From: Linanthus parryae
Lineage: Eukaryota; Streptophyta; Magnoliopsida; Ericales; Polemoniaceae
NCBI GenBank assembly: GCA_023055425.1
Contig: JALGPY010000014.1
Coordinates: 11,802,501-11,866,500, forward strand
Reading direction: 5' to 3'
DNA length: 64,000 nucleotides
The translations under genes were made by a program, and so were the position numbers. Positions 1-16,395 of this stretch are shown here, one piece after another. Within the stretch, counting starts at the first letter, position 1. Each line of letters starts with the position of its first letter. Under the pieces are notes generated by a model. That model searched no databases, was not told where the DNA came from, and saw nothing but the letters and a program-made list of their open reading frames with translations.

Positions 1-479
1 AACTAGTTACAAATACGATCGTAAGAATCACAAATTTGCGAAATTCCGTGGAGGTTTTTTCCCATGAGAAATATTATTTGCCTGAAGCAAATTGAAAGTG
101 TACACTCGCGAGTAGTTTTTGGTGCATATGCATTTAGTCAATTATGATTGTTAATTATTCTTTTAGATTGTTGTTTTTGCAATGGATTTTGTTTGTCAGG
201 TACAAGGATATTCCAATGAGGGGGAGATCCAATGAAATGCTAAAAGTGCGGCACTCTTTTTCCTTCGCTACGGTTTTTGTCCCACAGGATTTTTCCTAGC
301 AAGGTTTTAAGGAGGCTGCAAGGATTATTGAGTTGCGTTCCAGAAGAATGTCATCACCAATAGTGAGCAAATAGAATTCACCGATGTACTCTTTTTCCTT
401 AGTCATTGATTTTTTCCCATTGGGTTTTTCATGACAAGGTTTTAATGAGGCATCGTAGTGGTGAATATTCAAGGGGGAG
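1..479 (+). mobile_element. Ty1/copia retrotransposon, 3' internal region
   Basis: This is non-coding sequence directly upstream of the LTR at 480. It has two similar blocks (about 257-320 and 390-450) that share CTCTTTTTCC near the start and AAGGTTTTAA near the end. Repeats of this kind are common in the 3' untranslated region of plant copia elements. It ends in a polypurine tract (AAGGGGGAG, 471-479) next to the LTR, which is the expected plus-strand primer. I see no RNase H or integrase frame, so the coding part lies outside the window or has decayed. The orientation is plus. Confidence 0.75.
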
Positions 480-725
480 TGTTATGAAATATGTAATTGG
501 ACTTATGTGAATATCCACCACATAGTTGGGTGTATTTTGTATACTTATATTCTGGTCCAGAAGCCCACCTAATGCCTATATAAGGAGGCTTAGGGTTGGA
601 GAATAATATCACATCTCAATACTCTCTCCTCCCTACACTATTGTCTCTCTTTATTTCTTGTCTCTCTCAATTATCGTTTCACAACAGAAGTTAGAGTTTT
701 AGAGTTGTCTAGTACCAGACTAACA
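480..725 (+). repeat. 3' LTR of copia element (246 bp)
   Basis: The LTR starts TGTTA at 480, right after the polypurine tract, and ends TAACA at 721-725, giving the short perfect inverted termini expected of an LTR. A TATA-like stretch (TGCCTATATAAGG, about 575) and a CT-rich start region follow LTR promoter layout. The base after the LTR begins ATTGA (726-730), which would be the 3' target duplication. Its partner is outside the window. Confidence 0.8.
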
Positions 726-3700
726 ATTGAGAATCTCAATAATGTGATGGAAACAACGCAAGAAAATAACATAGCTGAAAGTAAAATTTAAAATCAGTTT
801 CCTATGGACTGAAATTCCGAACTAAATTTTAAGTGTATTTAACAACTCTGGTTGCTTTTATAATCAAAATTAAATAAAAATGCTTATTAGAATTTATACT
901 CATCTTAAATTTTACTGTGTTTGGGATATATTGACAATCTATACATAAAGAAGATGATACTGCAATTTTAGAGATTGTAGATTCTATTGGTTGAAATCAA
1001 AAGCCGGGTTCAGAACAAGAGAACCAAACGAAATTATATTTTCTCAATTCAAACATGCACTTAACCAGAAACTCTAATTTCAAGAAATCGGTTGTATCAT
1101 ATAATATCATTGCTCAGGGACATGCATATGCATGCATGCATTAACAAGTGGAGACAATACATGAACACTAGCCACTCCAGAGCTGGTCCAAGAAACACAA
1201 AGTTGAAGAAGTGAAGAGTTTGAATAGGTCAGAAAGAAAAGGTGTTATATATATAGGAAATAATTTGTTTGGTAGATAGGGAGTGTATGCATGTCATTAA
1301 TTGTTTCTTGACAATGTCTTCGGGAAGCGACTGGTGGATACTAATAACCCACCGACCTACACGATCCCCATGCCTCTGCACATGCAAATTCCCAAATCTC
1401 TCTCTCTCATAGTCTCAATTCATTTCTTTGAAATTTGTGAGTCGGGATTGACCTAGGTTCAAGAAAAAATTTATTGAGATAATCATTCCACGTGATATGT
1501 TTGTGTAGTGGGACATGTCAGTTAAAATCTCACAAATATACGGAGGAGTTTACACATTTTTAGAATCTTATTTGTGTACCCTATCAAACAGGCATGTCAT
1601 GTCGCAAGTCTGTGGACCAAATGAATAATTTGTCAATATAGTGTTTGGAAGTTTGCGTTTCGAAAATATTTCTAAGTTTGGCATCCCGATTTATATACAA
1701 AATTCTCTAAAAGTACCGATCTTTTTAAAAAACTTGTCCGGATTAACATTTTTCACGCCCGTTTAAAACATGGCCATAAATTATCTGTTAAGAAAACACA
1801 AACTTCGACATTCATTGTGCTTTTTCAAACATTTTGTGGTTAAGACACTCACAACTCCACAACTCTGTATATTGTTCTAATTCTTTTGCGAATATCTTTT
1901 TACGAGTATCTCAATTATTCTTATTTCAAAACTCAATTCTGCCTGAACAAACATTAAAGTTTTTCAAGAGTTCTCAAAAGTAATAACAATTATATCCCAA
2001 CAATCTTACAAGTACAAAACTTGCTTTACATACTCTTCGAAATAACATCCTCCGGCTTTCAAGATAATCTTCTCCTCCTTAACTCTTATACAATTATCGA
2101 TAATGTCCTCCGATTTTCCTACTTGCGCCAAATGATTCTGTCCAGTCCTTTAGTACTTTAATTGAGAAACCCTATTCTTGGAATGAATGTGGCTCGTCAG
2201 GTAAAAGGGGCTCCTGTAAGGTCCTGGTTGATTGTACTTGGAGCAGTAAGATCTTTGAAAGTGGTGATGTTCGAACCATCTCCTATTATAGCATGAATTT
2301 TGTGCACACCACAAGTATAAGCTGCACCACAACTTCTCAGTTGCAGACTGAGCTTCTAGCTGTTGGAGAACAATCGGAAGTGGGCGGGAAATAAGTAGGT
2401 CGAGAAGAAGAATAGTATGATAGAAAGCAACTAAATAAAGACGAATTGAAACACTTACAAATGTCGTAAAATATGGATAATAGTTTAGAAACGATCTCAA
2501 GCATTGACTCGGTGTCTTTAAGGTTTTATTTGCTCCTTTTGGTATTGCTTGATCCGGAACAAGCCGCTTTCCTGAATAATCGCCTCTCACGGTTCAAGAA
2601 GTCAGTACACTGCTAACACTCTACGAACCGCAATGACATGACATCTCCCGTGAAGGAATTGGAATTGGAATATAGTAATTCAAATTATGAAAGTTATATG
2701 TTCTATAAAGTGTTAGGAGGGTACAAGGAAATGTTGGAATGCTTTAAATGGATGGAGGAACCCTCTATTTATAAAAGGGTAAGTGACCATTTCAAAGGGC
2801 TGCAAATGAATATATAGATGTGTCTATTCATTTCCAAATAGTTACAATCTTTCGTGGTGTAACTTCCAATAACTAACTTTGGTTAGTAACTACCAATAAC
2901 CAACTATGGCTAAGAAAACTAATAAACTTATTAATAATTCCACGACAACACCTATTAGTTATACAATTATTAGTTTAGTATTATACTTAATTTCGCACAT
3001 AATGTGAAGTTGCGCCCATCAAATCACCTATTCGAACACCCATATTTAAAAACAAATTTCATTCACTAATTCTTGTTGTGTTGGTTGGCTCGCTTCTTGT
3101 AGTGACTGTTTTCGAACCCCTTTATATTTCTTATAGGAGTTCTATGTTTTCGACAAAAGAGAACTCATTAGTCTACTCAAGTGTAAACATGTTGTAAGCT
3201 ATTGAACCAAAGCGAGCTATATATTTGAAAGATTAGAGCAGGGTATACCCATTAACACTCGGAGATAGCAGATACGGGCTCCAACATCATAATAAATTTG
3301 CAGTATCATGATTCATGACCATGGTCTTGCATGTGATGGAGTGGTATAGATGTGATTCACATCTTAATTTGTCTCTCAAGTCTCAACTATTTATCTTAAA
3401 ATTGGAGTTATTATATAATTAATCGTCATGGTAAGAAAATCAATAAACATGTATGTCTAGAAGTCAAATATGAAGTGTTACATGTCATTGCAACGTTATA
3501 AATTAAGGCTCCATTTACTTATCAAGAAAATAGAACAAGAAAAATATCTTAAGCATACAATGAAATGTGAGAGTATACACCCTCCGCTTCATTTTATTTG
3601 ATTTATTTGAGAAAGATGCATGATCAAATGTGATTGAACACAAACGATTATGAGAACATTGAATGCAGTTTTATCATTCCGTTTCCCATGTGAGAGTTTG

Positions 3701-4836
3701 ATGAGTTCTTGTTGCATAATACAACAACAATATGGTGAGACAAGACTCATAATTATGCATATTCTTCAACATGGGCACTCTAATATTTTGAAAGAAAAGA
3801 ATTTTGAGGAGTATATTTCCCTAAATAATTGTTGGAATTTTGTAAACCCATTTCCCCAAATAAGAGTTCATTTTAGTTTTTTTGTGTCAAAATAGTTCAT
3901 TTTAGTTGAAAACTCCATTTTTTTCAGAGAAAACTTTTGTTCTTTATATTGCATTTGAGTTTTGATTGCACATTTCCTTATTCCTAGAGGACTTGGTCAA
4001 ACCGAAATCCTTATCGCGTTTGATAAATGGTTGACTTTGCGATTTCTTTATTTTAGATAAATATGGGTACCTAGGAAATGCTGTGAAATGCAAATCAGGG
4101 ATTAGGAAATTTTACAACCGTTCTTTCAGAAATTCGGGAAACATTGAAGTATATAAAAACTCAATGTCATTATTATATTGCATTTGAGTTTTGATTACAC
4201 ATTTTACATTTACCATATTCCGAGAGGACTTGCTCTATTTAAAGTTCTTAATTTCAAATCTCACGAAAATTTACAACCACTAGAGTCACTATATATATGA
4301 CCGATTTTTGTACGGTCTATTCAATTTAATCTAGATGTGCACATACTATATATTCTGAACACTGCGTTTTTAGAGATGTGCAAACAATCAAATGTGTGAC
4401 AACCCTGGAAACAAGAGTCTTCAAATAACGGCGAAAAATATTGAAACGAGTATTGAAAAGTAGGTCTTCCTAAACATAATTCAGCATTTCCCAAGATAAA
4501 TTTGAGTACATATCTGCTAAAAGTGTAAACGAATGAGAAAATATTGGGTCTACTTGTCCCATTTGCGACCAAGCTTCTAGCAAGTCAGTTTCACAAAATG
4601 AGATTGAAACAAAAGACGTCCGTTTACTTGTAGTCAACCCCCTTTGGAGCTTTCTTAGCCATCACCTTCACGACCCCCAAGTCGACAAAACATAAATCGT
4701 TAACACGTAATATTAGTGTCATTTAGATAGAACAACATGACTGCAGTGTTTCGGCGCATATTGGTTTCACATTGGCGTCTACGTGGACGACGAATTCTCA
4801 AAATAAATAAATGGAATTAATTTGTCATTCGGATAG
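726..4836. other. Intergenic, AT-rich; no supported gene
   Basis: I see no gene I can name here. The longest frame is 2150-2590 on the minus strand (146 codons). It starts with a non-ATG codon, has no recognisable domain, and may be a decayed exon. A short stretch at 4640-4690 reads on the minus strand as a lysine-rich C-terminus followed by a stop, but it has no support upstream. Nothing else structured was seen. Confidence 0.5.
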
Positions 4837-5155
4837 ATAGTTCTAGAGATGTATATTTTCATATCCGAAAAACATGACGTAAAAGAGAGAACACCGTTAA
4901 ATTGCATCTCTATAGATATAAAAGATCGATAGATTGTTCTAACGATGTGTATTGTCATATCAGAAAATTAAAACGTAAAAAAGAGAACACCACATGGTCC
5001 GCTACATAGATGTCGTCAAAACTAACCATGCACAAGTATATAAATCGATATTTCTGAATAGAAAAAGTAATGAATTGTTCGGTAACGTATATAACCGTAT
5101 CAGAAAACAGGAACGTAAAAGAGAGAACAGCACATGGCCAACTACATGGATGCGG
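4837..5155. repeat. Imperfect tandem repeat, 3 copies of ~80 bp
   Basis: Three diverged copies begin near 4838, 4932 and 5074. Each runs from a TAGTTCT/ATTGTTC-like start through a TCATATC or CGTATCAGAAAA block to a conserved AACGTAAAAGAGAGAACA-like block. The second and third copies also share ACATGG...CTACAT. A short (AC)n-(TA)n-(GA)n microsatellite follows at about 5290-5318. Confidence 0.6.
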
Positions 5156-5717
5156 TCATAAGTAGCTCTATACAAGTTAATAATTTGGATCTTTCGAGGT
5201 AGAAACAAGCAATTTGTACTTCACCTCATATACTTTCTCAATTTTCTCACTTATATTGATTGAATTACCTAATTTATCAACATTTTATTATACACACACA
5301 CACTATATATAGAGAGAAAGGGAAAAAACTACCCTTTCTGTCGGATGGTTGGAGACCACCCTAGCGATCACCCCCCTCCCTTTGCTCTTCGAGTTGGAGA
5401 TGCACTAACCATCTAGAAAGCCAGCATAAACTTCTACACAGAGAGACTTTTTCGAATAACGACAATGAATTAGAGTTGTCACGAGACATTCTATCATGAA
5501 ATCTAGACTGGTCTGTTGAAATATTGATCCGTTAAAGATGCGTTCTTTAAGATCCGATAACATGAATATGCATTTTTTTCAACACCTACCCAAAATTTAT
5601 AATATTCGATTGCCGAAATATTACTGTACCCATGTTATCAACCTTGAAAATTAGAAGTGCGAAGAATTGACATTTCTCAGCAGAATAATAATAGTGCATG
5701 GATCAATTAAATATAAC

Positions 5718-6166
5718 CAGTGGCGGAGCCAGGAAATCAACTCAGCCGGGCAAGATTCGAGAAGTCAAAAGTCAAAGTTAAAAGTCAAATTCAACAGTCA
5801 AACATCGTTATATTTTTAAGCAATTATACACACAAACATCAAATTAATAATGAACACAAAACTCATAAGTCACAATTTGTATTTTTTTTCGAGGAGACAA
5901 TGAGTTTCTAATGGTAAATGGTAAATTGATTAAAAAAAATGAAAAAATAGTTGACGGGATGGAGAATCGAACCTTTGTAGTGTGATTTGCCAACTACAAT
6001 AACTAACCACTTGGATAAGTGGGCAGTTTGAAATTTCAGGGGGGCCAAATTCTATATTCCTTTCGGGTTACTCATACAAAATCTATAAAACTAGGGGTAC
6101 TAGTAGAAGTTTTTAAATTTCAGGGGGGGCAACTGCCCCCCTTGCCCCTACATAGGCCCGCCCCTG
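5718..6166. mobile_element. Non-autonomous hAT-type element (449 bp)
   Basis: Termini are CAGTGGCGGAGCCAGG on the left and, reverse complemented, CAGGGGCGGGCCTATG on the right. They are flanked by a perfect 8-bp duplication AATATAAC (5710-5717 and 6167-6174), the target-site length of hAT elements. There is no transposase frame. On the minus strand, the interior has a tRNA-like pair of blocks: CCAAGTGGTTAG (about 6010) and GGTTCGATTC (about 5970), resembling polymerase III A and B boxes. Confidence 0.85.
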
Positions 6167-6174
6167 AATATAAC

Positions 6175-7538
6175 TAAATAACCAAATACATTGTCATTAC
6201 GTAAAAAATATTGCACAATGGAACAGAATGGAATACTGGGGTAGTCCTCGTTTAGTGAGAAGAGAGAATAAGCAGAAGTAAGATCTCATTGTTACCGATA
6301 ATAGTATACAATTATGATATGTAAGTATGTGATATCTCGCCAACGTCAATGATACGAGGCCTGGCAATTCGGGTCACCACGTCCGCCGAGTCAACCCGAT
6401 GGAGTCCGGGTCAAATTCTGTTTGGTAAATCAACTCATCTATTTTGTCACTTTCAGGTCGACCTGTTGCGAGTCCGTGTGGACCCAAACCCGCTAACTCC
6501 GTGCCGGTCCGTCCATGTCGTTGTATTGATCAAGATATAGTTTAGCATTGTACTCATGTTTCCCTAAGAGAATGGATAATGGTAGAAAAGAGGGTTATTG
6601 TTGTGCTACGAGGTCGAAACGGGTAGTTTTTAAATTGCTAGTTGACACTACACCCGACTCGTTTATTCTCGTCAACAAACGAACACACACTTAAGATTAA
6701 CCGGCATGCTTCTGAACATACAATAATTTATCTTTAGGACATCTCCAATCAAATACTTTTTTCTTCACCGGAAACGAACGATTATATAGATTGCATTGTT
6801 ACAAACTTGGAATTACAAAGGAAAATAATAAAGACCAATTAAGATCAGACGGCTCCATAAGATTTGTAGGTACACGGAAGACATGCAGTTAGTTTATCAT
6901 GTCCCAGTAGCTCGGGATTGCCCTTGCTCGTGACACGAGGAGTCTGAAAATTGAAAGCGCTCCCTGTGAAACGAAGATTTATACAAACACCTCGAAGTTG
7001 TGACCGGAAGCGTTTGCCATCGAGAAGTATGATTCCAAATCTAGTCAAAGAGGGACAGTGAAATACCGTCCCAACACAAGCAACATGTACCCACAGCACC
7101 TAAATACAGGAAGGAAAACCCAAAGACAACAAAAAGGAAAGCGCCAGCCCATAGCATCCCATAAATACTGAGCCGAAAACTACACAGAGCGAAGCCCAGA
7201 GAGAAAAAGCCGACGAAGCCCACCAAAAGGAACCCATAAACATAACAGGCTGGTGAATGTGGGGTTGCTGAAATGCAGTGGGACAGTGATACCCTCTCAA
7301 CTCTATGTGGGTTCTTCATTCACACATTTAAAACTGCGAGCGTATGCGGTTTTTGCTTCGCCCTAACCATGATTACCCGAGCAACCAAGTGTTTGTGTGC
7401 GAGGCCACGAAGAGCCATGGCAACATCGGAAGCGAGGAGCGCAATATGGCAATGAGGAGGGCCGAGGCGCACGAAACGTGTAGGCAAGCGGAAACCAGAT
7501 TTTGAAGCATAAAGGACATCGGCAGTGAAGCTCCGGAA
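6175..7538. other. Intergenic; possible decayed gene fragment on minus strand
   Basis: 6845-7550 is more GC-rich than its surroundings and has several overlapping minus-strand frames of 60-92 codons. One at 7041-7319 has hydrophobic stretches and could be a broken membrane-protein exon. I cannot assign a family, and no frame joins cleanly by splicing. 6175-6840 shows nothing I can support. Confidence 0.35.
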
Positions 7539-8604
7539 CATAGTTTTCAAATTAAGATTCGAATCAAGATTCGAAATTCAGCTTTACCAAATCGTGAATC
7601 GAATAGAGATGTTTCAAATCTTCTTAAGTATACATAATTACATATTTCTTGAACTATAAGCACGCATGAACAATGCATTCATATTTCAAGAACAAAACGA
7701 AAGTTCTCAAAAAATTGCTCTCACAGAGAGTGATTTGAGGACTTGTGCATCTGTCCAACACAAAAAGGGTGAAGATAAAAGAAGCTATGTATGTCGACGC
7801 AGGAAACATAAGATTCCAAGATAATAGAAAATATAACTATTGATATATACCTTTGCAGTAATGATTCGTTGACATTTTGATACATGTAGTATCAGTTTTG
7901 TCACTTAACATCTCTGCACTTTATAAACATTTGACACCATGCCCAATTGACTAACACCGTAAGCGGAATTGGACTTTCATGTTAGCTCTGTCAACAAAAG
8001 TGCTAGTAGAGAGTTGTCACTTCACTACACACCATCGACAGCCACAACCACCACCATCCATCACCGCCTTCTTCCAATGTCACCACAGCTACCGCCTCCA
8101 ACCACCACCACCACCACCACCAGACACTACAGAACCACCGCCACAAGCTAACGGTGTTAGTCAATTGGACCTGAATGTCAATTTTCTACCAAGTGCGGAG
8201 ATGTTAAGTGTCAAAACTCTCATACTGCATGTATCAACCTGCCAACAAACCAATATTGCAATGGAGGTATGTGTCTAAAGTTCTAAAAAATACTACGAAA
8301 ACTATTAGACTTGACCTTTTATTTTGAAAGAATCATGGGTAGAAAAACGAACATAAATAGGAAAAGTATGACTAGACTGGCTCTAATTCAATTAGTACCA
8401 ATCCAAATCGGTCTAATTCGCTACGAATCAGTCAAAATCAATGCGAATCGCAACATTCAGGCTCCTAACTCCGGATTCGAATTACTCTTTGCTCCATTTA
8501 AGATTCACCATTTAAGATTCACGGAAGGATTCACATCGTTTCATGGGTGAATTGAGTCGAACGGTATGAATCAAACCGTGAATCGTGAGATTCTGGCAAC
8601 TATG
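7539..8604. mobile_element. hAT-type element, 1066 bp, CATAGTT family
   Basis: The left end is CATAGTTTTCAAATT, and the right end reverse complemented is CATAGTTGCCAGAATC. The flanks are CTCCGGAA (7531-7538) and CTCCTGAG (8605-8612), an 8-bp duplication with two changes. Subterminal sequence is rich in GATTCG/GAATCG repeats, as in the related element at 55232-55781, which has the same TIR. No transposase frame is visible, and a second MITE is nested inside at about 7894-8218. Confidence 0.75.
7894..8218. mobile_element. Nested MITE with ~70-bp inverted repeats
   Basis: The arms at about 7894-7964 and 8151-8218 are inverted copies of each other, sharing AGTTTTG-CACTTAACATCTC at the outside and CAATTGACTAACACCGT at the inside. 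They enclose a (CCA)n-rich centre (about 8040-8150). I could not find a clean target duplication. The long terminal arms suggest a Mutator-type or foldback MITE, but the class is not certain. The frame with polyproline across 7979-8278 is a by-product of the CCA repeat. Confidence 0.65.
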
Positions 8605-10017
8605 CTCCTGAGGTGTGGCTGAGGGCAGCACCCGACGATAAGGGTGTGGAGAGCAACGAAGACCCATTTTGGTGAGATGGCTGGTTGGTCTTGTGGCGTA
8701 AGAGGGTGGGAGTACGTTGAATGTTAGGGAGGTGACGGGCCTAGCGGGCCCGCCAGAGATGGTGGCTGTGGTTGGTTAGAGTGAGGGCAGTGGTTTTAGA
8801 GAGAGAGAGAGAGAGAACGCATTCTTCTATACTCTCCACCTGCTTCTAGAGGGCAGTGGTTTTCGAATCTCATACATCTTACCTCTAACCAGTCACTGGA
8901 TTTCCATAAGATTTGAAGAAGTCTAAGAAAACTCAGATAGCCAATAAGTAGTCATTGGGTTTCAGCATGGTTTGGACAAGCCTGAGAAAACCAGCACGCC
9001 AATAAGTAGTGATTTGGTTTTCACAAGGTTTGAACCCAACCTAACACGCCCAAAGACTTGAGAAAGCAAATCCAACCAACTCAAGTACACCTAAGGTGCT
9101 CCATCACTATCCTCAAGACTCTTTAGCAAATACTACCTGCTCATTAGGGGTGGTCGGGTCAGGCTGGAGTGAGTTGCATCGCAACAAACACTCACTCAAG
9201 CCAACTCATTGTAATAAATTCTAAACCATAAGCCAACCCCGGGTCAATCTATGATAGCTAAAAAGTTAATTATAAGAAAGTTAATTTGACAATAAGTACA
9301 AATGTGACCAAAATTAAACACGCATTTAACCATTTTCCAGAAATATCTCATATTCAACTAATTAGCATAACATGACATAAACATCGGTTATTGTATGCAT
9401 TTTGTTTTGATGTGTACATATACCTATTTATGTCAACATAGCAAGTATGAATAAACCAATGAGCTGAGCTTGCACGAATGTACGAAACCCAAAACCCAAA
9501 CAAAGTAAGAATAAACCACTGCATTCAAGCTGAGCTTGCACAAATGTACGAAACCCAAACCCAAACAATAAACGTGACCTCTTCTTCTTGGACAAGATAC
9601 TCACAAACTATGACGCCTTTGTGCAATTTCAACAAAGTAAGCAATATGCTCTCTCAAGTCTTGAGGTAACTGGAGAGGAACAACACAACAAGATAATCAC
9701 CAGAATAGAGCCAAGGTTTTGGATGCAGCATGACCATGAAAAACCAACAGTCTAAAGTAAGCAGGGTTCATTGAAATTCACCTCTTGCCAGAGTGACACC
9801 ACGAGTAGAAAGACCAGGAACTAAATCAAATCATAATTCCTCTTAACATTTAACATCGTGCACAAAACAAACTTAAGTATTTAATAATAAGACTAAAGTC
9901 TTGAAGGCACTTACTTCCCCAAGTAGACACAGTACTAATTCAAACAAGGGGTGAACCTAGAACTAAGAACTCCAAAAATTCTTCCATTTTGAGAAGTGAG
10001 GAAATGCAATCACTAAC
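8605..10017. repeat. Intergenic / RPS27 3' flank with small tandem repeats
   Basis: A (GA)n run lies at about 8800-8815. At about 8865-9060 there are three diverged ~70-bp units sharing a core like CCAATAAGTAGT...GGTTT. At about 9450-9572 there is a ~68-bp unit in two copies (GAATAAACCA...GAGCTTGCAC...TGTACGAAACCC). About 9700-10017 probably contains the 3' untranslated region of RPS27 on the minus strand. No gene was seen otherwise. Confidence 0.5.
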
Positions 10018-13535
<3,518 letters not shown>

Positions 13536-13800
13536 TTTCGGTTGATTTGGAGAGAGCTGTGGCCTGCGACGTCCGAAACCCTAGAGCAAGAAGCCTCCGG
13601 AAGATGCAGTGCGAGAGAAGACGAAGGGATCTATCGTAATGCTTATAAGGCAATGGTGAAATGGATGTAGGCCGTTGATGAGTGGAACATGGTTTGATCT
13701 GGTCCGTTGAAATTGGGATATGAGGGTTGGGCTATAAGGGTGGAAAAAGCCTGCAAGTGGATTTAAATGTCTTTGGGTATAATGGAGGCCCAACCCAAGA
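13536..13800 (-). promoter_or_regulatory. RPS27 promoter and 5' leader
   Basis: A telo-box (AAACCCTA, 13576-13583) lies in the leader, with two more in intron 1 (13468-13475 and 13487-13494). Site II-type motifs lie upstream: TGGGCT at 13728-13733 and GGCCCA at 13787-13792. This combination is known in plant ribosomal-protein promoters, where it ties expression to growth and cell division. The transcription start is not defined; I place it within about 13600-13680. Confidence 0.7.
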
Positions 13801-16300
13801 TTCTAAACAGTTATCTTTACGGAAACGACACGTGCCATATATTTTTGTCATTTTATCCTCTCACAGCAACTTCACAATACATTTTACCAAACACAAAATT
13901 ACTGTATCAATATTTCACAGCAGCTTTTACGTAATAATTACCAAATAATATTTTATCAAGAATTCACAGCAGATTTCTACCGTGTTTTCACGCAGCAGCT
14001 TTCTAGCACCGCCACAGCAAGAATGCTTCTTCTGCAGGCACAAATACGGATTAGTAGTAAAAGTAACTTTAGACGATAATTGTTGTCTAATAGTAGCTTC
14101 TTAAAAGCTTTTAAAGGAAAGGAATTCTTAAAAGCTTATTGGAGTATCTAAAGTATAGGGGAAGCGGCAAATTTAGTCTTTTGCGAATTATCTAAAACAT
14201 ATAGGCCTATTCTCTCGAAAAAAAAAACATATAGGCCTAACGTAGTTGAAATTTACTCCCTCGCCTTTAATATTTTGGGTTGTATACGTGTCTGTGTTTC
14301 TATTGGGATGTGCTTGTATATTTAGGAGACCAGGCTATTTCTTTTGTTTTTCTTATTGGATGCTCTTACATTTGGGAGTGGGTTAAATTATTTTTATTAT
14401 CGTGGTGTCCGGGCCGGCTTGCGCGCACCTCGACTAAATTTACGGACCCTAAAAATTATTGGTCGGTAGGACTTGAATATGATATCTCAAGAAGGGCAAA
14501 CCATTAAATTCAAAGTGTCACCCACTAAATACTTTTTAACTCTGGTAATGGTAGATATTTAGTTTGAGACTTAAAGGAAAGCTAGCAAACCGTTAAGTCC
14601 AAAATCTCGCCCACGATGTAATTTTCAACTCTGATAGATGTTTGGTGAGTTCCTAATTTCCTATACCATCATTTCTTTTTGATTAAGTTTTGCATCACGT
14701 TTAAATTAAACGTAATCATAAAAATATTGGTAAAGTTGCGAAGCAATAACAAGTTATATCTTTGTTGAGGCAATAACAAGTTATATCTTTGTTGTGGAAA
14801 TATAATCAGTAATTGGCTCTCTAGTTTTTTGGAAAATCTCTACTACTAAAAAGAGTGAAAGACCTATTAGTGTTTAACCACTTGAAGTGTTTTTTCACTT
14901 GAGGTGCTCGTAGAAACGAAGGCATCTAAGTTGCAATGACCGTAACCAATTTTGTAATGGTAGTAACCAAAGTACAGCAGAAGGAAATAATCCTCCATCT
15001 CATTATTCTCTATCGTCCTATTTTTCTGCAACAGAAGGAAATAATCCTCCATCTCATTATTCTCTATCGTCCTATTTTTCTGAAATGATGAAGTCCCAAA
15101 ATTACCGTTCTATCATGTTCTTTTTCTGAAATGATGAAGTCCCAAAATTACCGTTCTATCATGTTCAATGGTCTGTAAGCACGATATTGGTGACATGATA
15201 ATTTTATTGGATCAACGAATGACTCAAGAGATACAAAACAATCGTCATTTAAGTGAACAATATTCCATTTAATAGTTCGAGTGATGGTTTAAAACATCGG
15301 GTATTAACACTAAAACATTGTCCATAAAACTTGTTGCCTTCTTTCGTGTTTCTGTGTATAGATCGAATTGTCCCCGCGATAGTCCAAAAACATGTCACAA
15401 AAGAAAACACATCTTATGCATACCACTAATCTAAAGAGATCCTCCAAAACTGATAGCTTGTTCAGCCTTGAGCAAAAACTTGATACTGACAAAGATCACG
15501 ATAAAACAGCATATCACGCTCCACACACATCAGATATTTCATAGACATTGCACCATAAACTCCCTTTTGAGCATGATAAAAAGGGCTAGCTGATCCTCAC
15601 TAATGAAATTCAGAGCTCCATCAGATACATGCAAAAACAACCGGGTCTTATAAGCATCAAATAGCTCTACTTTTCAGAAGCTTCCAATAGCTTGATGACT
15701 CGAAACCCAAGTGTTATCATGCCATATAAAACATACAATGTACTCCAGCTAGTTAAAGGGAAACAAGGAAACAAGCGACCTGAAAACTTCATTACCCGTG
15801 TGATACCCTGATGTTGTATCACGGAAAACTGTGAGACAACAATACGACTGCAAGAACAATGACAAGGGTTCTCGATTTTGGAATCTGCTGAAAAATAGAT
15901 GTAAAATCGGTACAAAACCCAGAATCAGTCCTTTATACAAGGCTGTTAAACCTAAACAAAAGACGGCAACTCTGCACAAAGCGAGACAAAACTTCACCTT
16001 CTAACGGTTCTGGCATTCTATCTAAAACCAAAACACAAGTATATCAAGAACGACGATGCTACATGAGAAGCGCAAACTCTGTTAACAGATATTGCACCTA
16101 AGAATAGTTACAAAAAGTTAGAGATTCTATATAAATTCTATAGATTTCTTGTGCGCATTTTTCTAACACACATCAATGAGTGACAAATGTTATGCCTGAA
16201 AGAAACTGTGTAGCCGCCAATTTGGCGACCGCATTCATATATAGCTGAAACAATGATATAACCTACCAATTAGTAAACCTTATTCTTGTTATTTTTTCTC
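13801..16300. repeat. Intergenic, with two adjoining perfect tandem duplications
   Basis: The stretch is AT-rich with no supported gene. At 14978-15082 a 54-bp unit (starting CAGAAGGAAATAATCC) occurs twice. At 15075-15166 a 46-bp unit (starting TTTTTCTGAAATG) occurs twice, overlapping the end of the first pair by TTTTTCTG. A shorter duplication (GCAATAACAAGTTATATC) is at about 14740-14795. About 15600-16395 probably includes the 3' untranslated region of the carrier gene. Confidence 0.65.
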
Positions 16301-16395
16301 TCCTATAGCCATGGGGCCAAGGGCACTTGCGCGAAGAATCCACAATTTGCCAAAACCAAATTCAATCACAGCGAGGGGAAGAGTAGTACCAGCTT

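Noticed and set aside
2150..2590. A 146-codon protein gene on the minus strand
   Set aside because: It has a non-ATG start, no known domain and no splice structure, and lies in AT-rich sequence. I mention it only as unassigned.
5940..6030. A functional tRNA gene
   Set aside because: Only A-box and B-box-like words are present. I could not form an acceptor stem or anticodon arm.
7979..8278. A proline-rich protein
   Set aside because: The polyproline is produced by a CCA repeat inside a MITE nested in a hAT element.
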